The notes under the pieces were generated by a model. That model saw only the letters and a program-made list of their open reading frames with translations. It did not search any database and had not been told where the DNA came from. From assembly GCA_964387935.1 (NCBI GenBank), contig CAYLZN010000343.1:1-6107 (forward strand): a stretch of DNA of 6,107 nt, in the 5' to 3' direction. Below, one piece after another: positions 1 through 5,857 of this stretch (within the stretch, counting starts at the first letter, position 1; each line of letters opens with the position of its first letter). This stretch comes from CAYLZN01 sp964387935 (GTDB lineage: Bacteria; Acidobacteriota; Vicinamibacteria; Vicinamibacterales; JAFNAJ01). The translations under genes were made by a program, and so were the position numbers.

Positions 1-345
1 GAACGGGAAGATCTCCCTCGGGAAGTAGATCTTCGTGATGAGGTTCGTGTTGCTGGTGAGCGAGGTCATCGAAAACCGGAGTGCCCCGGAGAAGAAGCTC
101 CAGACCAGCAGACCGCAGTAGGCGAACACAGGATAGGGCACCGGGGTCTCGAACGGCGCGACCCGCATGAGAATGAGCGAGAAGACGGCCGTATTGAGGA
201 GGGGCGTGAACACGGCCCACCCGACGCCCATGGCCGTCTGCTTGTAGCGCAGGAGCAGGTCGCGGCGGACCATCTGCCAGAGCAGGCCGCGATAGATCAG
301 CTGCTCGGAGACCATCGCCCGGATGTCGTCGGCAAGCGTCGCCAT
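1..345 (-). CDS. ABC-2 type permease, Wzm/TagG-like polysaccharide exporter (N-terminal part)
   Basis: Partial gene: the first 115 codons are present and the rest lies beyond the left edge. Translation from the ATG at 345 gives a short cytoplasmic N-terminus, an amphipathic stretch with YRGLLWQMVRRDLLLRYKQT (residues 18-37), a first membrane segment near residues 42-62, the motif VPYPVFAYCGLLVWSFF (69-85) opening the second, and NTNLITKIYFPREIFP (99-114). These are hallmarks of the transmembrane subunit of ABC exporters for O-antigen, teichoic acid or capsule precursors, which pairs with a Wzt/TagH-type ATPase in the inner membrane. The ATPase is expected further left and is not visible. The start at 345 fits the family, which has only about 15-30 residues before this motif; a TGA at 379-381 closes the frame upstream. 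No strong Shine-Dalgarno sequence precedes it. The 146-base gap to the activase suggests a separate transcript. The exported glycan is unknown. Confidence 0.88.
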   Translation of the reverse strand, partial: MATLADDIRAMVSEQLIYRGLLWQMVRRDLLLRYKQTAMGVGWAVFTPLLNTAVFSLILMRVAPFETPVPYPVFAYCGLLVWSFFSGALRFSMTSLTSNTNLITKIYFPREIFPF

Positions 346-378
346 CGTCTCGCACGAAGTGGCCGCCGCTCCCGGGTG

Positions 379-468
379 TCAGCGGTGGGGGCGTGTGGAC
401 CTGAAAGGTAATCGGCAGATGGATGCGGGGGATAAGGGCGATGCCGGGTTCGGGAGCAGGCCAGCCAT
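379..468 (-). CDS. Possible 29-residue leader ORF upstream of the ABC permease
   Basis: A 29-codon ORF starts at the ATG at 468 and ends with TGA at 381-379. It is preceded by a GGGAGG Shine-Dalgarno sequence (481-476) with a 7-base spacer, the best ribosome-binding site on this part of the minus strand. The peptide is rich in proline, serine and arginine (it begins MAGLLPNPAS and ends STRPHR), has no membrane segment and resembles no family I recognise. It lies in the same frame as the ABC permease whose ATG is at 345, with its stop and 11 further codons between them. It could be a translated leader peptide, the remnant of a longer permease N-terminus broken by a stop codon, or chance. The permease does not need extra N-terminal residues to match its family, so a leader or chance is favoured over a broken gene. 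Confidence 0.3.
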   Translation of the reverse strand: MAGLLPNPASPLSPASICRLPFRSTRPHR

Positions 469-475
469 GACTGAA

Positions 476-481
476 CCTCCC
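476..481 (-). promoter_or_regulatory. Strong Shine-Dalgarno (GGGAGG) before the 29-codon ORF
   Basis: On the minus strand GGGAGG is followed by a 7-base spacer and an ATG at 468. It is located 10 bases past the activase stop codon. It decides the start of the small ORF and is the main reason for taking that ORF seriously. The ABC permease start at 345 has no comparable site. Confidence 0.4.
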
Positions 482-491
482 GGCTGAATCG

Positions 492-1307
492 TCAGGTCGA
501 CGTCGGTGGGTTCCGCATCGACGTGCGGTCGCCAAGCGCGAGCAGGGCCGCGCCGAAGGCGCCCATCAGCTGCGGGTGGGGCGGCACCTCGACCGGGACG
601 CCCAACTCCTCTTCGAGCAGTGCGCGCACTGCGCCGTTCCGCGCCACGCCGCCAGACAGCATGAGCGGCGCCCGCAGCCCCAGCGCACGGACCATCGCCA
701 CGAGCCGGCTGACGAGCGACCGGTGCAGGCCCTTGAGGATCGCGTCGAGCGGCGCTCCGTGCGCGATGAGCGAGATGATCTCGGATTCGGCGAACACGGT
801 GCACGTGCTCGAGATCGGGTGCTCGTGATCCGCCGCGCAGGCCTGCCGCCCCAGGTCGTCGAGCGGCACGTCGAGTCGTGACGCCGTGTGCTCGAGGAAC
901 CGTCCCGTGCCGGCCGCGCACTTGTCGTTCATGGCGAAGTCCACGACGCGCCCGTCCGGGCCGATCAGGATCACCTTGCTGTCCTGGCCGCCGACGTCGA
1001 GCAGCGTCCCGCCGTGACCGGTGGATGCGAAGACCCCGCGCGCGTGACACGTGATCTCCGTCACGTGCCGCCCCGCGCGTCGCACCAGCCGCCGCCCGTA
1101 GCCGGTGGCGACGATGGGCACGGCGGTTCCCGCGACGCCGCCCTCGTCCAGCAGGTCGTCCACCAGGGCCAGCGTCTGATCTTCCACGCGCGGCGAGGCG
1201 CGTTCGAGCCGCCACGAGACGAAGGTTCCATCACGACCGACGGCCACCAGCTTGCAGGTCGTCGATCCGGCGTCCACGCCGATGGCAACCACGCGCGCGT
1301 CGCTCAC
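492..1307 (-). CDS. 2-hydroxyacyl-CoA dehydratase activase (HgdC/BadF/BcrA-type ATPase)
   Basis: A 271-residue ATPase of the BadF/BadG/BcrA/BcrD family, close to the usual 255-275 residues of stand-alone activases. Family role: a homodimer with one bridging [4Fe-4S] cluster that couples ATP hydrolysis to transfer of one low-potential electron into the partner dehydratase or reductase. Visible motifs: phosphate loop 1, GVDAGSTTCK (10-19); ATGYGR (67-72); EITCHARG (84-91); phosphate loop 2, DVGGQDSK (104-111); the first cluster cysteine C130 in MNDKCAAGTGRFLE; the second, C169, in SSTCTVFAESEIISL; the nucleotide-site motif SGGVARN (218-224); and PHPQLMGAFGAAL near the C-terminus. Start: the GTG at 1307 forms a GTGA overlap with the stop of the large dehydratase subunit and has GGAGG 7 bases upstream; the open frame extends further upstream only as a shadow over the neighbour. 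It is the last gene of the coupled unit. Nothing needed for function looks missing. The electron donor (usually a ferredoxin or flavodoxin) is not encoded here. Confidence 0.94.
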   Translation of the reverse strand: MSDARVVAIGVDAGSTTCKLVAVGRDGTFVSWRLERASPRVEDQTLALVDDLLDEGGVAGTAVPIVATGYGRRLVRRAGRHVTEITCHARGVFASTGHGGTLLDVGGQDSKVILIGPDGRVVDFAMNDKCAAGTGRFLEHTASRLDVPLDDLGRQACAADHEHPISSTCTVFAESEIISLIAHGAPLDAILKGLHRSLVSRLVAMVRALGLRAPLMLSGGVARNGAVRALLEEELGVPVEVPPHPQLMGAFGAALLALGDRTSMRNPPTST

Positions 1308-2638
1308 GCGCGCGCCTCCATCAGCTCGATGAACGCCTCGAGGCGGTTGCCGACCTGCTCCTCGGAGAACGCACGGCTGTCGCTGTGGTCGGCCTCGAGC
1401 AGAAACGCCGGCACGCCCACCTCGTTGACGAGACGGTCGCGCTGCGGCATCTGTCCCAGCGAGTACGGCTTGCACGAGCGGTCCGAGTGCAGGATGACGC
1501 CATCGCACCCGAACTCCTGCACCATGTTCCGCATCGTTCGCAGCTTGTCGCCCGTGGACCGGTTGAGGATTGCGTGGAGGTAGACGTGCGCGGCCGACTC
1601 GAGCGGTCGCGCCTCGTCCATCAGGGGTGCCAGCTCTCCCCAGGCGTACGTGTAGTCCGAGGCGACGACGGCGGCACCTCGGCTCGCCAGCAGGCCGGAG
1701 AGCCAGCCGATGCGATACCAGACCGGCAGGTTGTCCCAGAGCAGACGCAGGCGCTCGCCCCGCACGGCCGCGATGCCCGAGGCGACCCGCGCGTCCACCT
1801 CCGCGAGCAGCGCTTCGTAGAACCGGACGGTCTCCGCCTCGCCGCGCAGGTCGACGATCGGGCCCATGTTGATGAAGCCGTCGAACGCGGTGATGGGCGA
1901 TGGACGGTGCGCCGCCCGCTGCAGGAGCTGGAGCCACAATTCGGACGCCTGCCGGGCGTACCGGACGATCCCGGTCAGCGTGGCGAAGGAGAGGCGGCGC
2001 CCCGAGATGCGTTCCGCGACGGGAATGGCCTCCTCGAGCTGCTGCCTGACGTAATCCACCTGGTGCGGCCGGGCCGCCTCGTAGAGAAACGGCGTATCGA
2101 TGACGACCAGCGGCACCTTGAAGTGGTGCGCGAGCACGCGATACCAGTAGAGCACCGTCTGGCAGATGTTCGTGCAACAGAACAGCAGGTCCGGTGTCGG
2201 CAGGCGAGCGACCGGGGCCTTGCCCGAGATCGCCGCGCCGATGTCCGTGCGGGCGTACGAACAGAGGTCTCGCGAGTAGCCGGCGTGCTCGGCTTCGACA
2301 CACAGCTCGACCGCCTTGCGTCGGGCGCCGCAGAGCGCCGCGTGGTTCTCGGGATAGACCAGCAGGAACCCGAGCGCCTGGAGGATCTCCACCGGGGCCC
2401 CGGAGGTGACCCACGCCACCTTCCGCACGCCGGTGGCATACCGCGCCTGGAGGTAGTGGCGCGACATCATCTCCTTCATCCGGGCGCTCGCCAGCAGCGG
2501 CGGCGCCACGAGCCCGTCGTCACGGCGCCGTGCGCGCGCGCGGAGACCACGCTCCTCCTGCAGCCGCTGCCGGCGGAGCACGGCCTTGCCAACCAGACCA
2601 TAGCCGACGGCGTAGGACACGTGCGACGCGAGGCTCAT
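1304..2638 (-). CDS. 2-hydroxyacyl-CoA dehydratase family, large subunit (HgdA/FldB/BcrB-like)
   Basis: A 444-residue protein of the 2-hydroxyglutaryl-CoA dehydratase D-component family (COG1775-like), which also holds benzoyl-CoA reductase subunits. Such subunits bind one [4Fe-4S] cluster and, with a second subunit, remove water from a 2-hydroxyacyl-CoA or reduce an aromatic acyl-CoA by a ketyl-radical route. Visible: a basic N-terminal stretch (21-40); the family opening WVTSGAPVEILQALG (76-90) and YPENHAALCGARRK (95-108); C126 in SRDLCSYART; C155 and C159 in LFCCTNICQTV; IDTPF (180-184); a central helical region; then HSDRSCKPYSLGQ (384-396, C389) and EADHSDSRAFSEEQVGNRLEAF (415-436). C126, C159 and C389 are the likely cluster ligands by family pattern. 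The ATG at 2638 overlaps the preceding stop as ATGA, with GGAG 8 bases upstream (2650-2647). No truncation is seen. The substrate is not deducible; assignment to the large-subunit type rests on length and the C-terminal SCKPYS motif. Confidence 0.9.
   Translation of the reverse strand: MSLASHVSYAVGYGLVGKAVLRRQRLQEERGLRARARRRDDGLVAPPLLASARMKEMMSRHYLQARYATGVRKVAWVTSGAPVEILQALGFLLVYPENHAALCGARRKAVELCVEAEHAGYSRDLCSYARTDIGAAISGKAPVARLPTPDLLFCCTNICQTVLYWYRVLAHHFKVPLVVIDTPFLYEAARPHQVDYVRQQLEEAIPVAERISGRRLSFATLTGIVRYARQASELWLQLLQRAAHRPSPITAFDGFINMGPIVDLRGEAETVRFYEALLAEVDARVASGIAAVRGERLRLLWDNLPVWYRIGWLSGLLASRGAAVVASDYTYAWGELAPLMDEARPLESAAHVYLHAILNRSTGDKLRTMRNMVQEFGCDGVILHSDRSCKPYSLGQMPQRDRLVNEVGVPAFLLEADHSDSRAFSEEQVGNRLEAFIELMEARA
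1315..1319 (-). promoter_or_regulatory. Ribosome-binding site deciding the GTG start of the activase
   Basis: On the minus strand GGAGG lies 7 bases before the GTG at 1307, inside the last codons of the large dehydratase subunit. With the GTGA stop/start overlap this supports translational coupling and fixes GTG rather than an upstream codon as the start. Confidence 0.7.
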
Positions 2639-3729
2639 TGCAGCATCTCCACGAACGCCTCGATGCGGTTGAGCGTCTGCTGTGCGATGGCAGGCCCGCT
2701 GTCGAACTCCACGTGCAGCATCGGCAGCCCTCCGGCGGAGAGATGATCGCGGAGCTGCGGCAGGTCGAAGAGCTCCGGCTCGCAGAACTTGACGTCGTAG
2801 ACCAGCAGCCCTCGGGCGCCGGATTCGTGCATGCGGCGGGTGATGAAGTCGCCGCGCTCGGCGATGGGCGCGCCGAGCGTGGGATCCGGGGGGCCGGACA
2901 TGAGCGAGCTCGCCATCCGGACGAAGGGGTCGGCATCGCGGGTCGGCTGATAGAGGCGCCGGCTCCCGCAGGCCAGGTCGTCGGCGACCACCGAGGCCCC
3001 CATGTCGTTGATGGCGTCGAACAGCGACATCGGCTCGGGCACGATGCCCCCGAGCATGAGGCGGACCGGAGTCCGCGCGCCTGTCGTGACCGCAGGTGAG
3101 GCGTCGGCGGTCGAGAGGGCGGCGTCGGCCACGGCGGCGAACGTCTCGGCCGGCAGGTACTCGCGCGCGCGGACGAGGCGGTAGAACTCGCGATCGGAGA
3201 GCGGAGACGTGTCACGGTGGAGGCACAGCCGCGCCAGTCGCGCGTCGGCCTGCTCCTCGGCATCGATGGCGGCGTGCAGATCCTCGTCGGATGGTGCGCT
3301 GCCGGTGAACTGCTGGAGCTGAGTGGCGAGCCTTCGCAGTTCCTGCACGAGGAATGCGCGGTCCGAGGGGCGCCGGCCGCGCGGGTGATACAGCGTGAGC
3401 ACGGGTTGCGGGGGCTCGACGAAGTCCAGCAGCACCGACCCGAGGCCCTGAAGCGCGTCGCACGTGTGGGGCACGAGGATCAGGTCCACGTCGCGGCCGG
3501 GACCATCGAGCAGCAGTGCCGCGCCGTGGCGCAGGACGGCGCAGGCGTAGGCCTGGAACAGGGCATTGCCGGCCGTCGGGTCCTGGTGGGGAGGCGCCCA
3601 GATCTCGATGGGCTGGAGACCGTGTGCCCGCAGCAGGGCCCGCGGGTAGTGAATCGGGAGGACGCCCGCCACCCGCCGGCCCTCCCGGCGCGCGTGCGCG
3701 ATGGTCTCCGTACGGGTCGGGATAGGCAT
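2635..3729 (-). CDS. 2-hydroxyacyl-CoA dehydratase family, small subunit (HgdB/FldC/BcrC-like)
   Basis: A 364-residue second subunit of the same enzyme family, in the usual size range of HgdB/BcrC-type partners (about 370-390). It opens with the family motif VAGVLPIHYPRALLRAHGLQPIEIW (20-44). Candidate [4Fe-4S] ligands are C63 (AYACAVLR), C90 (LVPHTCDALQGLG) and C316 (VKFCEPELFDLP); DDLACGSRRLY (250-260) and the C-terminal LHVEFDSGP...QTLNRIEAFVEML are also typical. It is predicted to form the heterodimer with the 444-residue protein and to receive electrons from the activase. The start is uncertain: ATG at 3729 is chosen because family similarity begins within ten residues of it; ATG at 3774 would add 15 alanine/arginine/proline-rich residues and lies one base after the Uma2 stop codon. 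Neither has a convincing Shine-Dalgarno sequence. Its stop overlaps the next start as ATGA. It is less conserved-looking than its partner, so its precise subfamily is open. Confidence 0.88.
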   Translation of the reverse strand: MPIPTRTETIAHARREGRRVAGVLPIHYPRALLRAHGLQPIEIWAPPHQDPTAGNALFQAYACAVLRHGAALLLDGPGRDVDLILVPHTCDALQGLGSVLLDFVEPPQPVLTLYHPRGRRPSDRAFLVQELRRLATQLQQFTGSAPSDEDLHAAIDAEEQADARLARLCLHRDTSPLSDREFYRLVRAREYLPAETFAAVADAALSTADASPAVTTGARTPVRLMLGGIVPEPMSLFDAINDMGASVVADDLACGSRRLYQPTRDADPFVRMASSLMSGPPDPTLGAPIAERGDFITRRMHESGARGLLVYDVKFCEPELFDLPQLRDHLSAGGLPMLHVEFDSGPAIAQQTLNRIEAFVEMLQ

Positions 3730-3775
3730 GAGCGCGCGTGGCGGGACCGCCGAGGTGCGGCCCGCTCGCGCCATT

Positions 3776-4342
3776 CTACCCGGGGGGACTGGCGAACGCG
3801 CGAGCGACCTTGAAGCGGAGACGCGGCAGGACGGCGCTGTGCAACGACTCGTCCGCCGTGAACGCGCGCCGGGTGTCCGACAGGAAGTCGTGCACGGCGA
3901 TCTTGCGTGCGACGGGGTCGACGACCCAGTACTCACGCACGCCGTACTGACGGTACCAGGCCAGCTTGCGGCGGGAGTCGTACACCCGGCTGCCGTAGGA
4001 CAGCACCTCGGCGACCAGGTCGGGTGCGCCCCACACGCGCCCGCGGACGATCCGACCCGGCTGGTCGGCGACGAAGCAGAGGTCGGGCTGCAGGATCAGG
4101 TGCCGGTCGGCGTCGAGCACGACGTCCACGGGTGCTGCCACGACGCCGCCGAGCGCATGCTTCTCGACGTGGTCGCGCAGGAGCCGCAGGACCCGGGCCA
4201 CGACGTCCTGATGGTCCCACGACGGCGCGGCGGGCTCCCGCACGATGCCGAACACGAGTTCCTGCTGATGGGGGGCCTCGGGGCCGCGCAGGTAGTCGGA
4301 CGTCGTCAGCGATCTGCCGGTCAGGATGTGCACGTGCGCCAT
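3776..4342 (-). CDS. Uma2 family (DUF820) PD-(D/E)xK nuclease-like protein
   Basis: A 188-residue protein, the normal size for Uma2-family proteins (about 180-200). The family has a restriction-endonuclease-like fold; its biological role is poorly known, and many copies occur per genome in cyanobacteria, planctomycetes and some high-GC phyla. Visible: TTSDYLRG (13-20) near the N-terminus, the family glutamate/glycine pair in QELVFG (27-32), LQPDLCFVA (84-92), PDLVAEVLSYGSR (107-119), YDSRRKLAWYRQYGVREYWVVDP (121-143) and a C-terminal LPRLRFKV. D87, E112 and K126 are the expected catalytic triad, so the nuclease site looks intact. Start at the ATG at 4342: no Shine-Dalgarno sequence precedes it, but a 22-base nested palindrome does, and no other in-frame start lies nearby. 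It sits 46 bases upstream of the dehydratase small subunit on the same strand and may share its promoter. No antitoxin-like partner is visible. Confidence 0.88.
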   Translation of the reverse strand: MAHVHILTGRSLTTSDYLRGPEAPHQQELVFGIVREPAAPSWDHQDVVARVLRLLRDHVEKHALGGVVAAPVDVVLDADRHLILQPDLCFVADQPGRIVRGRVWGAPDLVAEVLSYGSRVYDSRRKLAWYRQYGVREYWVVDPVARKIAVHDFLSDTRRAFTADESLHSAVLPRLRFKVARAFASPPG

Positions 4343-4364
4343 GGGACGACGATGCCATCGTCCC
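4343..4364. repeat. Nested 22-base palindrome abutting the Uma2 start codon
   Basis: Two alternative perfect inverted repeats share this stretch. The inner one is GACGATG (4348-4354), one C, then CATCGTC (4356-4362). The outer one is GGGACGA (4343-4349) and TCGTCCC (4358-4364) with an 8-base loop. It touches the Uma2 ATG at 4342, exactly where a Shine-Dalgarno sequence should be. In the RNA it could form a hairpin over the ribosome-binding region; in DNA it could be an operator for a dimeric repressor, perhaps self-regulation. The sequence itself is plain; the role is inferred. Confidence 0.5.
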
Positions 4365-4382
4365 GGGGCGAGGTCAAGCGGG

Positions 4383-4440
4383 CCGTTCGCGGACCGTTCG
4401 TGGCCCGGGTCCGATCGGATAGCATCAGCGCACCGATCGA
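4383..4440. repeat. Two pairs of short direct repeats in the divergent intergenic region
   Basis: CCGTTCG occurs at 4383-4389 and 4394-4400, 11 bases apart (about one helical turn). CCGATCG occurs at 4411-4417 and 4433-4439, 22 bases apart (about two turns), each containing the palindromic core CGATCG. Same-face spacing is what paired regulator sites would show, but seven-base repeats are not rare in GC-rich DNA, so this is only a candidate operator region for the Uma2 and symporter transcripts. Confidence 0.25.
4397..4425 (+). promoter_or_regulatory. Weak candidate sigma70-type promoter for the symporter
   Basis: TTCGTG (4397-4402) and TAGCAT (4420-4425) are separated by 17 bases and resemble -35 and -10 elements only partly: the -10 matches four of six consensus bases, the -35 mainly the leading TT. 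It would start RNA about 28 bases before the symporter ATG. In a GC-rich genome of unknown phylum this is a low-confidence call. Confidence 0.2.
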
Positions 4441-4449
4441 CTTCCGAAC

Positions 4450-4453
4450 GAGG
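4450..4453 (+). promoter_or_regulatory. Ribosome-binding site of the symporter
   Basis: GAGG lies 6 bases before the ATG at 4460. The open frame continues far upstream over the Uma2 gene as a shadow, so this site, together with the start of family similarity, sets the true N-terminus. Confidence 0.55.
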
Positions 4454-4459
4454 CTCCTG

Positions 4460-5821
4460 ATGACCGACGCGATTGCACGCTGGAACTCCTGGCTGAACGG
4501 GTACGTCTGGGGCGTCCCGATGATCGTCCTGCTGATGGGCACGGGCGTGCTGCTGACCGTGCTCACCGGGGCCGTGCAATTCCGCTACCTGCCGCTCGCG
4601 CTCCGGGAGGTGCTCGGCAAGATCACGCAGCGGGGCGGAGGCGTGGGCAACGTGCGGCCCTTCCAGGCCGTCGCCACCGCGCTGGCGTCCACCGTGGGCG
4701 TGGGCAACATCGCCGGGGTCGCCACGGCGATCGTGCTGGGTGGGCCGGGTGCGCTCTTCTGGCTGTGGGTGTCGGGCGTGCTCGGCATGTGTACGAAGTT
4801 CGCCGAGATCGTCGTCGCGCTCCATTACCGTGAGTCGGATGCCTCGGGCACGTTGCGCGGCGGCGCGATGTACACGCTCCGCAAGGGGCTCGGCCTCCCC
4901 TGGCTGGGTGCCCTCTTTGCGCTGCTGACGGCGCTCGCCGCGTTCGGCATCGGGAACATGGTGCAGGCCAATTCGGTGGCCGACAGCCTGCGCGCGTCTT
5001 TCGGGATCGCGCCCGAGGTGACCGGCGTGGTGCTCGTCGCAGTCACTGGCCTCGTCATCCTGGGAGGTATCACCCGCATCGGCGAGGTCACCCAGTATCT
5101 CGTGCCGTTGATGGCGCTGCTGTACCTGGGCGGCGGGTTCGCCGTGCTCGTGACGCACCTCGACGCGGTGCCTCGGGCCATCGGGCTGGTGCTCGACGGC
5201 GCGTTCAGCGGGACGGCCGCGGCGGGCGGGTTTGCGGGCAGCACGATGATGATGGCGCTGCGCTACGGCGTGGCCAGGGGCCTCTTCTCCAACGAGGCCG
5301 GGCTCGGCAGCGCGCCCATGGTGCACGCGGCTGCCGACACAGACCACCCGGTCCGCCAGGGGCTGTACGGCATCTTCGAGGTCTTCGTGGATACGATTCT
5401 CATCTGCACGACCACGGGCCTGGTCATTCTGGTCACCGACACGTGGGCGAGCGGCACCACCGGCGCCGCCCTCTCGGCAAAGGCCTTCGAGGTCGGCCTC
5501 CCCGGCACGTGGGGTCACATCGTCGTGACCGGCGGCATTCTCCTGTTCTCGTACTCGACGCTGATCGGGTGGAGCTACTACGGCGAGACCGGGATCGTCT
5601 ACCTGTTCGGCGCGCGGGCGGCGATGCCGTATCGCCTGGCGTGGCTGGTGTTCGTGTACCTGGGCGCGGTGGGGTCGCTGCATCTCGTGTGGGACATCGC
5701 GGACACGCTCAACGGGCTGATGGCGATCCCCAACCTCATCTCGGTGCTCGGATCGATCCCCTTGCTCCTGCGGTTGATGCGGGAGTTCTTCGGCGCACGC
5801 GGGGCGACGGTCGCCCGCTGA
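4460..5821 (+). CDS. AGCS-family cation:alanine/glycine symporter
   Basis: A 453-residue integral membrane protein, the normal full length for the alanine/glycine:cation symporter family (about 450-480). It imports alanine and/or glycine across the inner membrane driven by Na+ or H+. Visible: the short N-terminal helix with NSWLNGYVWG (9-18) and a first membrane segment near 19-37; FRYLPLALREV (41-51); the family core ATALASTVGVGNIAGVATAI (72-91) with GGPGALFWLWVSGVLGM (94-110), then KFAEIVVALHYR (113-124) and GGAMYTLRKGLG (134-145); the second signature GLFSNEAGLGSAP (274-286) followed by HPVRQGLYGIFEVFVDTILICTTTG (296-320); and FSYSTLIGWSYYGE (363-376). About ten hydrophobic segments are evident and no gap or stop interrupts them. 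Ion and exact amino acid are not readable from sequence. It is divergent from the Uma2 gene across 117 bases and 36 bases upstream of the corrinoid gene on the same strand, so the latter pair probably shares a transcript. Confidence 0.95.
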   Translation: MTDAIARWNSWLNGYVWGVPMIVLLMGTGVLLTVLTGAVQFRYLPLALREVLGKITQRGGGVGNVRPFQAVATALASTVGVGNIAGVATAIVLGGPGALFWLWVSGVLGMCTKFAEIVVALHYRESDASGTLRGGAMYTLRKGLGLPWLGALFALLTALAAFGIGNMVQANSVADSLRASFGIAPEVTGVVLVAVTGLVILGGITRIGEVTQYLVPLMALLYLGGGFAVLVTHLDAVPRAIGLVLDGAFSGTAAAGGFAGSTMMMALRYGVARGLFSNEAGLGSAPMVHAAADTDHPVRQGLYGIFEVFVDTILICTTTGLVILVTDTWASGTTGAALSAKAFEVGLPGTWGHIVVTGGILLFSYSTLIGWSYYGETGIVYLFGARAAMPYRLAWLVFVYLGAVGSLHLVWDIADTLNGLMAIPNLISVLGSIPLLLRLMREFFGARGATVAR

Positions 5822-5843
5822 CGGCCTCGCGCGCAGGTGTCGG

Positions 5844-5850
5844 AAGGGAG
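5844..5850 (+). promoter_or_regulatory. Ribosome-binding site of the corrinoid protein gene
   Basis: AAGGGAG lies 7 bases before the ATG at 5858, in the 36-base gap after the symporter stop. It is a strong, well-spaced site and fixes the start of the partial gene. Confidence 0.65.
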
Positions 5851-5857
5851 CCGCCGG

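Noticed and set aside
363..388. Stem CCGCCGCT/AGCGGTGG as a rho-independent terminator after the activase
   Set aside because: The stem has a mismatch in the minus-strand RNA, no run of T follows it, and it lies over 100 bases past the activase stop.
379..1215. A 278-codon minus-strand open frame overlapping the activase
   Set aside because: Its main body is an arginine/alanine/glycine-rich shadow of the activase. Only the last 29 codons, outside the activase, are kept as a possible leader ORF.
1308..2414. A 369-codon in-frame extension making the activase a 640-residue fusion
   Set aside because: The extra part overlaps the large dehydratase subunit in another frame, is arginine/glycine/proline-rich low-complexity translation, and the GTG at 1307 has a strong ribosome-binding site and a coupling overlap.
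1385..2746. A 453-codon plus-strand open frame antisense to the large dehydratase subunit
   Set aside because: Composition is dominated by arginine, valine, aspartate and histidine with no recognisable motif; it is the mirror of a well-supported gene.
3775..3936. An N-terminal extension of the small dehydratase subunit beyond 3774, overlapping Uma2
   Set aside because: The extension is serine/arginine/proline-rich, lacks family similarity and overlaps the conserved end of Uma2.
4372..4377. TTGACC on the minus strand as a -35 box for the Uma2 gene
   Set aside because: No acceptable -10 element follows at 16-18 bases, and the start of RNA would fall at or inside the start codon.
3701..4459. 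A 253-codon in-frame extension upstream of the symporter
   Set aside because: It is antisense to the Uma2 gene, has no membrane-protein character, and the symporter family begins at the ATG at 4460, which has its own ribosome-binding site.
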